Shown piece after piece: positions 1 to 10,293 of a stretch of DNA of 64,000 nucleotides. The stretch covers positions 29,096,001 through 29,160,000 of the forward strand of contig JAUIMM010000178.1 in assembly GCA_031769625.1 (NCBI GenBank), read 5' to 3'. The notes below the pieces were generated by a model. The model did no database searches, had not been told where the DNA came from, and saw nothing but the letters and a program-made list of their open reading frames with translations. This DNA comes from Taudactylus pleione (taxonomy: Eukaryota; Chordata; Amphibia; Anura; Myobatrachidae). The position numbers and the translations under genes are program-made. Position 1 is the stretch's first letter. Each line of letters starts with the position of its first letter.

Positions 1-150
1 CATCGCGACCATCAACCTGGTCGGTTGCTAAAGCTGTGGGTGGTAACCCACAGATTAGCTAGTGACCAGGAGGACGCACTTAAAAATACAAGCGGCCGCC
101 CTCATTCAGAACGAGCGCTCGCTTCTTGCGAGTGCCTCTGAATGAGGGCC
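1..150. mobile_element. 3' end of a MITE (family also at 14.7 kb and 56.0 kb)
   Basis: The window opens inside a short element. It shows a 'catcgcgaccatca' motif, a hairpin-like 'ctgtgggt...acccacag', and ends with 'gagcgctcgcttcttgcgag' followed by 'cctctgaatgaggg'. The same modules occur in the same order at 14,696-15,128 and partly at 55,953-56,430. The 'ctgaat.aggg' terminus resembles PIF/Harbinger-type MITE ends. The left end lies outside the window. No coding capacity. Confidence 0.55.
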
Positions 151-218
151 TAAATCAGATGCAATGCAGTTTTGTCCTGTGCAGGCTCATTTTAACCCTT
201 GCCTAAAATAGTTTAGAA

Positions 219-782
219 ATTGGAAAAAATAATGTTATCAAATCCAGTTTAGTAGAGCCAAATAAAGTTTTACTTCCACCTCTGCATATAAAATTAGGAC
301 TGATGAAACAATTTGTAAAAGTACTGCCTAAAGATGGAGAAACTTTCAAATATCTCTGCACCAAATTCCCTAACCTATACGATGCTAAACTGAAGGAAGG
401 CATTTTTACAGGCCCTGACATTAGACAGTTAATAAAAGATGAACATTTCGGGTGTGTAATGAATATTGTGGAACTTTCGGCATGGACTTCGTTCAAACAA
501 GTAATTTCAAAATTTTTAGGCAATGTCAAGGATCCAAACTACAAAGAAATTGTCAGGGAAATGCTTAATAGTTACAGAAACCTTGGCTGCAATATGAGTT
601 TAAAGGTACATTTTTTGAATTCCCATATTGAGCATTTCCCGAATAATCTCGGAGACTACATTGAAGAATAGAGTGAATAGTTTCACCAAGACGTTAAAGA
701 TGTAGAAAGAAGATACCAGGGTCGTTGGGACGTCAGCATGATGGCTGACTACTGCTGGATGATACACAAAAAAAGCTTATAA
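219..782 (+). pseudogene. Relic of a repetitive (probably transposon-borne) protein
   Basis: One frame reads almost continuously from about 219 to a stop at 780-782. It contains 'KVLLPPLHIKLGLMKQFVK', then 'KEGIFTGPDIRQL', 'MSLKVHFLNSHIEHFP' and, after two in-frame stops near 669 and 678, 'FHQDVKDVERRYQGRW' and 'MMADYCW'. From memory, this motif order (HFLHSHL..FP, ERFHQD, RYQGRW, MADYCW) belongs to a multicopy protein family scattered through arthropod, cnidarian and amphibian genomes and usually linked to mobile DNA. I cannot name the superfamily with certainty. The longest open part (303-671) would give 122 residues, but the in-frame stops and lack of an N-terminal region indicate a dead fragment, not a gene. 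No promoter or splice structure is evident. The open frame on the opposite strand is a shadow. Confidence 0.55.
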
Positions 783-1165
783 GCAAAAAGTGACAAAACG
801 AAGTTTGAATACAAAAACAACAAGATATTAACAATTTTTTTCAAGAATTATGGTTTTGTTTCTATTATTGTTTGATTTTATTGTTATTTTATTCTTGTTT
901 TTTTCTTAAAAATTTATATAACTCCCTTATAGGTAAATGTGATGTGGTAATTTTTTTACTATTTCTTGATGTACACAGTATAATTAAGAATATAAAAGTA
1001 TTATTAAAAAAGCTTTCAATACTTAAATTTCAGAGACCTGTGTTATATAGCATTTATAATTAGCATTTCTTTAAAAAAGTGCCATAAATGTACAGTGTCA
1101 TACAGAGCAGAGATACAAAACTGCATAAACATGGTAACAATGTTGGTATATTTGAAATAGGTTTG
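783..1165. other. AT-rich unassigned sequence
   Basis: AT-rich DNA with T-runs. I see no coding, RNA or repeat signal beyond low complexity. Confidence 0.5.
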
Positions 1166-1169
1166 GTAT

Positions 1170-1640
1170 GACGCTGACGTCGGCCAAACATTCATAATCC
1201 TGACAGAGGAGGTAAGACCCCTAACCCTACTATTCTCTCCCCCCTAACCCTAACACTCCCTTAGGGGTGCCTAACCCTAAAACTCCCATGGTGGTGCCTA
1301 ACCCTAAGTCCACCCTGGGGGTGCCTAAACCTAACCCTCTCCCATGCACCTTAAACCTAGCCCTCCTGGGTGGGGTGACTTACCCTAACTTCCCCCCATG
1401 GTGCCTAACCCTAACCCTACCCACAGGGTGCCTAACCCAAAGTCACCCCCCGGGGGTGCCTAAACCTAACCCTCCCCTCCCTGCGGCTAACAACTAAGTG
1501 TCTCTGCTTACCTTTCTTTTGGGAAGCGATCCTGTCGGGATTCTGCCATCAGGCTAAAGATAGGCATCTGGATTTAAATGCCTATCTTTAGTCCCGTGCC
1601 AGGATTTAGACAGCGGGATTTTGACGGATGGCTTCTCATC
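1170..1640. repeat. Element with internal telomere-motif minisatellite
   Basis: The core (about 1,210-1,490) is an imperfect minisatellite in which 'gtgcctaaccctaa' recurs roughly every 30-60 bases, so vertebrate telomere-like CCCTAA units are embedded in a longer degenerate unit. Flanking pieces 'gacgctgacgtcgg' (left) and 'gatcctgtcgggattctg' (right) belong to the same kind of 'cgggat/atcccg' ends seen around the tracts at 56,965-57,475 and 63,215-63,580. An inverted repeat 'aagataggcat...atgcctatctt' lies at 1,556-1,591. This looks like a dispersed element, not a chromosome end. Confidence 0.6.
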
Positions 1641-1856
1641 CCTCTGTATATTGACTGTATCCCATTTGTAATGTATACCTATCAGCAGAGTTGGTGAGCT
1701 TAAGGGGAGGGATGAAACAGGAGATGGGAGGGTGCAGCACATAACAGAGTAGGGTAAGGACAGGGGGGTATTACAATGCATGGGGGCTAAGGGATAGGGA
1801 AAAAAACTGATCAGGCAGACAATTGGCAGGCTGGGGTGAACGTTTGATGTATTTAA

Positions 1857-2394
1857 GGGCCTGATTCAGCAAGGATCGCTAATGTGATCGTGGCTGCTAT
1901 CACATATGCAGGTCTTCTGCAAAAGTATGCTAATATGTGTAATTGCAAAGCACTCGCACGGACAACATGCAGATGCCCACTTCCCCTCTCACACATCCGT
2001 AACACCTAGCAATCCAATCAAAACATCAGTAACATCGAATTACATCAGAGCCACTTGCACATTTACAGCAGGTCAGACCTCACTTATAAATTGCTAACTT
2101 TCCTGCACGCAGTGAGAGCTCAAGCTGCATATACCATTGACGTGGCTAATTTATGTACGCCCCTATAATGGCGTTCAAATGCATGGGCACGCCAGTGTTT
2201 CTCTCCGACCACTCCTCCCATCACCTCCCCCAAATGATACTTCCTGTCATTCACTCTGTCAATCAAATTATACTTCCTGTCAGTCCCGATCGAAGTGAGG
2301 CATTCGCGCACGCACACTGTGATGCATGCGCAGTGGGCAACAATCGGCCATCTGCGTACGCGATCGAATCAGCGATCCTTGCTGAATCAGGCCC
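1857..2394. mobile_element. PIF/Harbinger-like MITE, TAA target duplication
   Basis: A 538-bp element with perfect 24-bp terminal inverted repeats starting 'gggcctgattcagcaagg' and ending with the reverse complement. It is flanked by the 3-bp duplication taa (1,854-1,856 and 2,395-2,397). A 3-bp TWA-type target duplication with GGGCC-type ends is characteristic of PIF/Harbinger elements. The interior has no transposase; its short open frames are incidental. The perfect ends suggest a fairly recent insertion. Confidence 0.8.
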
Positions 2395-2397
2395 TAA

Positions 2398-2820
2398 GTT
2401 TGGGGAGAGCATAATAGAGTGAGGGAGAGTGTTTCATGGATTTTAGGCAGCACAGATGAAGTCTTACAGATGGATGTGAAAGATGGTAAACAGTATAGAG
2501 GAGAGGTTGCATACACTAACTGACAGAACAGAACGGAAGCTAGTGTGATGGAAAATGAGGTTGGAGATGTAAGCAGTAGAGGGGTTTCATGACACTAGGG
2601 GTATGTTGATTTGGGTTGGGGACCCTTGGGCTATCTGTATGAGCTGGAGTGTGGATGAAGCTGGGCAATTTAATAATTCTGTTCCTCATGCAGGTATACT
2701 AGCAGCAGAAGACCAATGCAGAGTAGCAGAATTACCTGCGGCTGCAGCAGAATGTACAATGTTCAGAGCCAGACTGCAATGAACTAGAATTAGGTGCTGG
2801 AATCACAATTGAGGCAGACT
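2398..2820. other. Unassigned sequence
   Basis: No recognisable gene, RNA or repeat structure. Confidence 0.4.
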
Positions 2821-2821
2821 G

Positions 2822-3110
2822 CATTGAAATATGCTGTGAAGCAATACTGGGGCAGGTTTTTTGAATAGCACTGGAGCTGAGTTATGTGAAGCAATGCTGG
2901 AGCAGGTGTTCCAGATAGCATTGGAGCTGAATGCTGTTAAGTAACACTGTACCAGGTTTTCTGGATAGCACTGGAGCAGAATGCTGTGAAGCAGCACTGC
3001 GCAGGTTTTCTGTATAGCACTCTACAGAATGATCAAAATCATTGTTGTTATGGATTTTCTGGATAGCACTGAATAGAATGCTGAGAAGCAATGCTGGAAC
3101 AGGTTTTCAG
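2822..3110. repeat. 50-bp minisatellite, about 5-6 diverged copies
   Basis: The phrase 'tgtgaagcaa' or a close variant recurs at 2,835, 2,885, 2,935 and 2,985, giving a 50-bp period. 'caggttttctggatagcac' recurs in each unit. A later partial unit near 3,050-3,110 follows a short interruption. Open frames on the minus strand here are repeat translations. Confidence 0.8.
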
Positions 3111-3870
3111 GAGACAGATACTGAACCTGGATCCAGCATACAGTTCCTAAAAGAGTGACATTGTTCTGGGAATGAGCAGTCAACAGTTCCTGGTTTATAT
3201 AGGGTGCCTTTAGAACTGAGGGTGGATGAATCACGTGATCAGAGTTGCTGGAGACTGCTTTTCCAAAGTAGATTATGTGGTACTGTCCAAGATGACGTGA
3301 CCATTATGCAGAACAGCGGGAACTGCACGTTACAGATGAGACCACAAGTATCAGGGATGTCGCAGTCATCGATGGTATGTGTTTTGCACATGCACAGTCG
3401 GTGCCAGCACCTGCGCAAAATGCTTTTGTGATTCACCATCTTTGGGGAAGTGTCCTGCAGTGAACAGCTGCACACTCAAACTCAGATCCACAACCACAGA
3501 GGCCATGTTTAGATTATTTTCAAAGGAGACTCTGCGGCAGCCATAGGGCATCATAAGTTTTGATGGTGCAAGTGACATTGCGCTGATGGTGGAAAGTTGG
3601 CCTCTCAGGGATTGCAGTGTCCATTGTACACTAGTAGAGAAGAGGAAGGCTGAAATTAGAATGTGCATATTAGCGCTGCTGCGACTTTGCAAACATTCGC
3701 AGATATGCACGCATTAGCTTCCACTTCTGAATTAGGCCTTCAGTCTCTATAATACCATTTCAAAATTGATATGGTTTGCTTTCTGCTATGTGCCACTACC
3801 GTCTTTCAACAAGTTACTTCACTGTTCCAGTTTTCAGTCATTGCTCACTTCACATAAGGCATTAAGAACA
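3111..3870. other. Unassigned sequence with one possible Harbinger-type end
   Basis: No gene recognised. At 3,730-3,742 'tctgaattaggcctt' resembles the right end of the GGCCTGATTCAG MITEs in this window, but I find no matching left end. Open frames on both strands have no family resemblance. Confidence 0.35.
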
Positions 3871-3878
3871 GTAGTTAG

Positions 3879-4039
3879 CAGTGGTGGCTCCAGAGGTGGG
3901 CTACAGTAAGGTCCAACATTCAAATAGGGGAGTCACACCAACTGCTACCCCAACTGCCAAACAAATCACTGGTAGTTGGTGTGACTCTCGTATTTGAATT
4001 GTGGACTGTGCTGCAGCCCCACCCCTGGAGCCGCCACTG
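3879..4039. mobile_element. hAT-type MITE, 161 bp, TSD gtagttag
   Basis: Begins 'cagtggtggctccagaggtg' and ends with a near reverse complement, '...ctggagccgccactg'. It is flanked by perfect 8-bp duplications gtagttag (3,871-3,878 and 4,040-4,047). CAGTGG-type termini and an 8-bp TSD identify a non-autonomous hAT. Much of the interior is also inverted ('ttcaaatagggga...tcgtatttgaa'), so it can fold as a hairpin. Confidence 0.85.
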
Positions 4040-4047
4040 GTAGTTAG

Positions 4048-5518
4048 TGATCTAAACATGAATTTAAGAGTACAGCAGGAATAAGTCATGATTCACTATT
4101 TCTGCCTTTCACAAACACATCAACAAACGTTTAACTAAATATCACTCGGGATTGTGTTCAGGCTGTGCATACCAAACAATCTCATGCTGGATATAATTTG
4201 TCCATATCATCACCAAGTAATGGTGGCATGCCTTCATGAAACAATAACAAACCCTCAAACAAGTAATTGTTCTCTTGGTTCATTTAACAAGAACAAACAT
4301 ATATCACTATAATGTTTTCAAAATAAGTCGTTTTTAATATATATGTCTCTTTTAATAAAATCACATTCTAAGCCAATTTGACTAATGGGTGGATCAATTC
4401 CAATGATCAAATCAACACAAACATGTCCGAATTTCCATTCCTGGGTGACGGGAAGAATAATGAAGGCAAACATTGTACATATACTGCATATCTCCTGGAG
4501 AAAAAATATTACAGTTTCAAAAGACAAATCATTATTTTGAACATATGTTCTTTTATATTTGTAGTGTACATGTAATCCATGAACAGTCTTACCATTCAAA
4601 ATAATTAAAATGTTTTAGCATATATAGTTAAAATACTGTAGCAAATAATCCTTTCAATGACATAGAATCTGTCTTTTATTTATTTTTATTAGACAGGCCT
4701 TTTATTTTTTATTTTTACCAGTGCTGTTGTTTGTTGCCTGGAGCCTTAGGTGTTTAGTGAGACACAGGTAGCAGAAGATGGGAAAGCAGCAGGAAATGTC
4801 TTCTTTAGTACCATACATAATAATTATCGCCTTGTGGAACCAGTCACGGATTTCAAACTCCTGATCCCTAGCAGAGGTCATTACTGCTATAACTCTGATG
4901 TGTATGACTGTGAACCAGCACAATTAGTGAAGTCGGATTGCCCTCTTCAAAATTCAAGCTTCTCTGTATGCACAGAGCTTCACTAACCTTGACTCCGTGG
5001 GGAGTCTGTGTTCTAGGCTGCCTTTCATGTTACACCGCAGGCTTTTTATTTTACAACTGCTTCTGCTACATGATAGGAGGCTGTAAAAACAAAGAGGTCA
5101 ATCAAGATAAATGACACAAAATAAAGAAATCAAATAAGCTAATTGTTTTGTATATAAAGGTGTGACTAGTGAGCGTATTAGGTTAGAAATGAAATACATC
5201 AAACAGCATATTAATGAAGCAAAATTAATCTTGAAAGAAGAAAATCTTGAGCACGTTCTTGACAATTAAGATGAAGTTGTATTGTAATAAGGTCATGCAG
5301 AGCAATAACAGGGGTAGGGACCAAATGCCAAATGTATCACCCAATTTAAAATTAAAAATTTGATTTCTTCTCCTTTTTTTCTGTAAATTAGACTTTTGAT
5401 TTTCTGACATTTTTGATGTTCTTCATACAACAATATTTTAGCACTTTGTGACAATGGTTGAATAAGATGCTGATTTCTTTGAATGTGTTTTTTAAACTAA
5501 AAGTGATAAGGAAATGTA
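4048..5518. other. Unassigned, mostly non-repetitive sequence
   Basis: No element ends, RNA genes or recognisable coding sequence. The stretch 4,720-4,990 is less AT-rich and carries open frames on both strands (78 and 73 residues), neither resembling a known family. It could be a noncoding exon, a conserved noncoding element or old repeat. Confidence 0.35.
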
Positions 5519-5526
5519 TTCTAAAC

Positions 5527-5718
5527 CACCGGTTCTCAATCTCGGTCCTCAGTGCATGTTTTCCAGGTCTACTCACAGAATCGCAAGTTAAATAATTAGC
5601 TCCACCTGTGGATTTTTTTAAATGTGTCAGTAAGTAATGAATACACCTGTGCACCTGCCAGGAGACCTGGAAAATGTGAACTGTTTGGGGTCCTGAGGAC
5701 TGAGTTTGAGAACCCCTG
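5527..5718. mobile_element. hAT-type MITE, 192 bp, TSD ttctaaac
   Basis: Ends are 'caccggttctcaa' and 'ttgagaacccctg', inverted with two mismatches. Perfect 8-bp duplications ttctaaac lie at 5,519-5,526 and 5,719-5,726. 'CAGnGGTTCTCAA' ends are typical of widespread vertebrate hAT MITEs. No coding capacity. Confidence 0.85.
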
Positions 5719-5839
5719 TTCTAAACATATCAGTTTGATACCTGATTATATTTTACTTGAATACCATTTATTAAACATACAAGTTTTGTAGTAAGAACAT
5801 AATCATGATCTAAGGGTGAACATATTCTGTCATTTTATT

Positions 5840-5840
<1 letters not shown>

Positions 5841-5870
<30 letters not shown>
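5841..5870. repeat. (AT)n microsatellite
   Basis: A run of alternating AT with one interruption, immediately left of the hairpin element. Confidence 0.9.
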
Positions 5871-5873
<3 letters not shown>

Positions 5874-6089
5874 CAAGGAGGCTAAAAAAATAGCCAAATT
5901 AGGGCACTCGCCGCACTAAAGAATAATGATTCAATCAGATTTATTCAAATAATGATATTCCACCATCAATATATCAATATTGACTATATTGATGGTGGAA
6001 TATCATTATTTGAATAAATCCGATTGAATCACTATTCTTTAGTGCAGTGAGTGCCCTCATCTGGCTATTTTTTTAGCCTCCTTGGATAT
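5869..6089. mobile_element. 221-bp near-perfect hairpin (fold-back MITE)
   Basis: Two 103-bp arms (5,869-5,971 and 5,987-6,089) are inverted copies with only about six mismatches, separated by a 15-bp loop. The arms start 'atatccaaggaggctaaa' and end with its complement. The left end abuts an AT dinucleotide run, so a TA-targeting element (Tc1/mariner-like MITE) is plausible, but the low-complexity flank makes the target duplication undecidable. A transcript would fold into a long stem suitable as a small-RNA precursor; expression is unknown. Confidence 0.8.
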
Positions 6090-6179
6090 TTATTGGAGCA
6101 CCTGTTTGGCCTTTCTCCCTAGTGGAGCACCCTGCTGAATGACTTTACTAAGGGATGTGAGTGCTGTATTTCTCAAATT

Positions 6180-6182
<3 letters not shown>

Positions 6183-6213
<31 letters not shown>
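6183..6213. repeat. (TA)n microsatellite
   Basis: An uninterrupted TA dinucleotide run of about 31 bases. Confidence 0.95.
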
Positions 6214-6216
<3 letters not shown>

Positions 6217-6362
6217 CCTTGCATGCCAGTGCTTCCCAAACCACTCCCAGTCCAGACATTAGGGAATATCACAACTTCTGCTCAGGCGTATAGATCAAAC
6301 TGGCTGATGTAATAATTGAGCCACCTGTCCCCTTACCCACCTCCAGAAGCCTCTGTGTATGC

Positions 6363-6504
6363 CAGTGGTTCAAAACTCCAGTCCTCGAGTACCACCAAAA
6401 GGTCATGTTTTGGGATTTCTTTAATCATGTATTGTTTCCACAGACAGAAATCCTCAAAGCATAACCTGTTGGGAAAACGTGAGGGCTGAGGTTGAGAACC
6501 ACTG
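6363..6504. mobile_element. hAT-type MITE, 142 bp
   Basis: Begins 'cagtggttcaaaactcc' and ends 'ggttgagaaccactg', giving inverted CAGTGGTT ends. Candidate 8-bp flanks gtgtatgc and gcgtatgt agree at six of eight positions, consistent with an older insertion. A related 'cttcccaaaccact' fragment lies at 6,231-6,244. Confidence 0.7.
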
Positions 6505-6509
6505 GCGTA

Positions 6510-9110
6510 TGTGATGGGAAAAGACCTCTAAATAGCTGTTTTTCCCAGAGACCAAATGCTGTGCTATTAAAACAAAGCATTGTTTTAATGTATGTTAAAA
6601 TAATCATTTTATTTTTTTACCAATTTATATCAATTTAATTTTTTTTCTATTTTTGAAGAAACTTAAACTGGAAGTCCCTGAACAGTGCAAATGTGTGTGA
6701 CGGGTGATGCATTCACATAGGCTTCCTGTACAGGCTGATGAAAACTGAGCATACCTCACAATATTGTAATAACAAATAGACAAGAAAAATAGTTTTTTTC
6801 TCCAATCATAAAAAATAGGTTCCCAAATCAATCTAGTCCTCTTCAGAAAGACTAAAAAGCTGAAATGTGCTGAATTTATTGGAAAGAGAGTGCTCTGCAC
6901 TGTCTACTTTCATTACATTCTGGGTACTGTCGGAGCAGGCTGAAACTAGGGTTTTTCACCCAGGGCAAGGCAATGATTTGTCATCGCCCCCACTGCCATA
7001 ACTATACACTCTGTCCTTACAGAACCCCTCTCCCCCCTGGTGTCTCTACAGCAGTATGAGTCCCCCCCACCCCCTTCCTGTATCACAGCAGCCTGTGTAT
7101 TTCCCTCTCTATCTCTGCAGCAGCCTGTATTTGTGTTACCCCTCCCCCCACCACCACTTTCCTAGATCTTCTACTGTACTTGCTCCTCCCTAAGGCAGCG
7201 GTGGTGGTAGGCTCCTCATACAGTGTTCTTCAGTTTGTGTGACATCATGACATCACGTGTACATAGAGACAGAGCAGCCCACTGTGAAATTAACTGATTG
7301 TACGGTCCGGGGAGCTTATGGCTTACTTTCAGTTTCACCCTCTGCATGCACGCTGGCCAGGAGCAGGCAGGGACAGGAGCCAGCAGCAGCAACATGTTGT
7401 CTAACACTGAGAGGTGTGCACTGGCCCAGGACCAGCACATGGTGGAAGAGGAGGATTCTGATGACAGAGAATGAGGAGTCTGAGCAGTATGAGAAGGTGA
7501 ATGAGGAAAGGCAGTGTCACATGTCTAGCTTCACAGTTGTGGAGCTGCAAGTCCCAGCACACTTTGAAAAGCTTTTGCCAGGGCATGGCTGGACTTGTAG
7601 TTCAATTGCAGCTAGAGAAACATAGGTTGCCTAAATTGAGTATTCTAATCAGGGGAAGGCAGCGTATGACACTCAGCTGCAGTGGAACTTCACATCCCAG
7701 CATGCATTTCCACAGATACACAGTAGGTTGTTCTAGCAGCAAAACTGTTGCATACAGTAGCACCACTGCAGCTGGCATGCCAAACATTGCCTTCACCTGT
7801 CCTAATTCATTAATCCTATGATCTACACCCTGCTGCAGTCTGGGTGTGGTCTGCCAGGTGTTTTGGCTGTTGTTAGTGTAAACTTGGGTTGCTATATGTC
7901 CTGTGTGGTGCAGGTTTACTGCATCTGTGGAATCCGAATGTGTCCCAGATTTTTATTTTTGGATAATAGAAAATAAAAAGGTACCCTCCAAATGTGCAAC
8001 TTTGGGCAGTATTGTACTGTTTTTTACCAGTCTGTACCAACAAAATGGGCTGCAGTGACCTGTACCAGGAATGGCACTATCTGTGCTAGCCTGGCAAAGG
8101 CCTCCCCCCATAATCACCTTCCAGTCCTCCAACATATCATGGTTACCCCTCTCTTCCTTTATTGAATATTGACTTTATGGCCACTACATGTTGATAACAT
8201 TGGCTTTATTCCTACATAAACAGACAGCTTCCAGACCATGTAATCTCCTGCATGAATAGTGAAAAAAGACTCAAAATACTGCCTGTCCAGGGAGGATCAA
8301 TTTCTTCAGAGGTTCCCCATTGCAGAGAAATCATATAGGTAAGAAAATACTCATTCACATGCTTGCTGTGCTTATTCACCAGAGAGGGACTGTTGGCATT
8401 CCCTTCAGCTCGTGGAGAGGTGGCCATGCCCCCAGCATGATGAAAATGGGTAGAAAATGGCTCACAAGCATGGCATTCCACACAGGGCCACACCCCTGGT
8501 CACAAGACCACATCCCCTTTCTCCTCAAATTCCACTTTAAGAGAATTTTCCAAGGCCACTTTAAATTCCCAAACTGCCCCTGACTGTGCTGAGTGTTGTT
8601 TTGATGTTTTGTGAGAGGAACGTTAGGTTCCTCCATGCTGAGAGAGGGAATCATTAGTTTACTCAGAGCCAGACAGGCTAGACTTTTCTGTAATGTTTTA
8701 TTTATGTTTATGCTGCAAAATAAAACTAGCTGCAGATACTGTACATGTACCAAGAACCTATACTGCACTAATTGGATACTGTTTGAAAGTACATCCATCT
8801 ACCCCAGAAAACAGCATCCCCACCCTAATTTTGCCACAGTACTGTATATACAGGTGTGTTCTACCCTATCTATGCACACCATCTGCATTAACCCTGAAGC
8901 TCCTGGCTGGATGTGTCTTGCAGTTATATTTGCATGCCTGCATTAACCCTGTGTTATTCTGCATGGTGCTGGTTAATAAACCAACAAGTCTGTTTAACAC
9001 CATAGGTTCTGCCAAAAGAATTATCAACTATTGTTTGATATAAAATTTTACCCTTGGTATTTATGCAGCTCATTGGCTGAATATTGAGTCAAATTGTTTC
9101 TGTGCATGTT
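6510..9110. other. Unassigned sequence with scattered repeat fragments
   Basis: No gene is supported. The section 7,540-7,760 contains 'aagtcccagca' and 'catcccagcatgcat' phrases of the kind found in vertebrate MITEs. Overlapping open frames at 7,257-7,821 and 8,376-9,043 run on both strands without family resemblance or codon bias that I can judge, and I treat them as chance. Confidence 0.35.
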
Positions 9111-9619
9111 GCTGTATGTAGAGAGCTGAGTGTGCAGTGACCGGAAGTAGAGAGGTGAGCAGTGTGCAGTTGCTGGAAGTAGAGAACTGAGCAGTGTGGA
9201 CTGGAAGTAGAGAGCTGAGCAGTGTGCAGAGACTGGAAGTAGAGAGCTGAGGCAGATACTGGAAGTAGAGAGCTGAGGCAGATACTGGAAGTAGAGAGCT
9301 GAGGCAGATACTGGAAGTAGAGAGCTAAGGCAGATACTGGAAGTAGAGAGCTGAGGCAGATACTGGAAGTAGAGAGCTGAGGCAGATACTGGAAGTAGAG
9401 AGCTGAGGCAGATACTGGAAGTATAGAGCTGAAAAGCATGCAGTGACTGGAAGTAGAGATTTGAGCAGTATGCAGTGGCTGAAAGTAGAGAGCTGAGCAG
9501 TCTGCAGTGACTGGAAGTAGAGAGCTGAGCAGTGTGCAGAGACTGGAAGTAGAGAGCTGAGGCAGATACTGGAAGTATAGAACTGAAAAGCATGCGGTAA
9601 CTGGATGTAGAGATTTGAG

Positions 9620-9900
9620 AATGTAAGCTCTTACTAGCAAGCCCCTCTACTCTGTTGTACTTCTCCCTACTTCAGTTTCATCTACTTCTTACTCACCACT
9701 AGGGCACCTAACACTTGGTTGCTTATGCTCTGTTGCTTATCTGGGTATTATGGTCGCTAATGTAGCAATATATGTTATCAATGTCCTGGTCCTATATTGT
9801 ATTTTTCTGTAAGTCGCTTGTCTACAACTTGTTTATGTATTTTGTAAGGCGCTGCGGAACATTTGTGGCTTCATATAAATAAATGATAATAATAATAATA
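9620..9900 (+). mobile_element. SINE/LINE-tail retro-insertion inside the minisatellite
   Basis: A 281-bp insert starts 'aatgtaagctctta' and ends 'aaggcgctgcgg' ... 'tcatataaataaatgataat' plus an (AAT)n tail. It is flanked by a 7-bp duplication atttgag (9,613-9,619 and 9,901-9,907) that restores the minisatellite unit when the insert is removed. The 'gcgctgcgga...ataaata' 3' module with microsatellite tail is, from memory, a common amphibian/teleost retroposon tail. The exact family is not certain. Confidence 0.75.
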
Positions 9901-10293
9901 ATTTGAGCAGTGTGCAGTGGCTGGAAGTAGAGAGCTGGGCAGTGTGCAGTGGCTGAAAGTAGAGAGCTGGGCAGTGTGCAGTGGCTGGAAGTAGAGAGCT
10001 GAGCAGTCTGCAGTGACTGGAAGAAGAGAGAAGACAGTGTGCAATGGTTGGAAGTAGAGAGGTGAGCAGTGTGCAGTGGCTTAAAGTAAAGAGGTGTGCA
10101 GTGTGCAATGCGTGGAAGTAGAGAGCTGATCAGTGACTGGAAGTACAGAGGTGAGCAGTGTGCAGTGACTGGAAGTAGAGAGGTGAGCAGAGTGCAGTGA
10201 CAGGAAGTAAAGAACTGAGCAGTGTGCAGTGGCTGGAAGTAGAGTGGTGAGCAGTGTACAGTGACTGCAAGTAGAGAGCTGAGCTATATGTAG

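Noticed and set aside
203..529. 108-residue minus-strand open frame
   Set aside because: It is the antisense shadow of the relic at 219-782, whose plus-strand motifs are recognisable.
1210..1490. Chromosome end or true interstitial telomere
   Set aside because: CCCTAA units are interrupted by longer degenerate sequence and the same structure recurs twice more in the window within element flanks.
7257..7821. Possible small host gene (122- and 106-residue frames)
   Set aside because: Frames overlap on both strands, have no family resemblance, and contain MITE-like 'catcccagcatgc' phrases.
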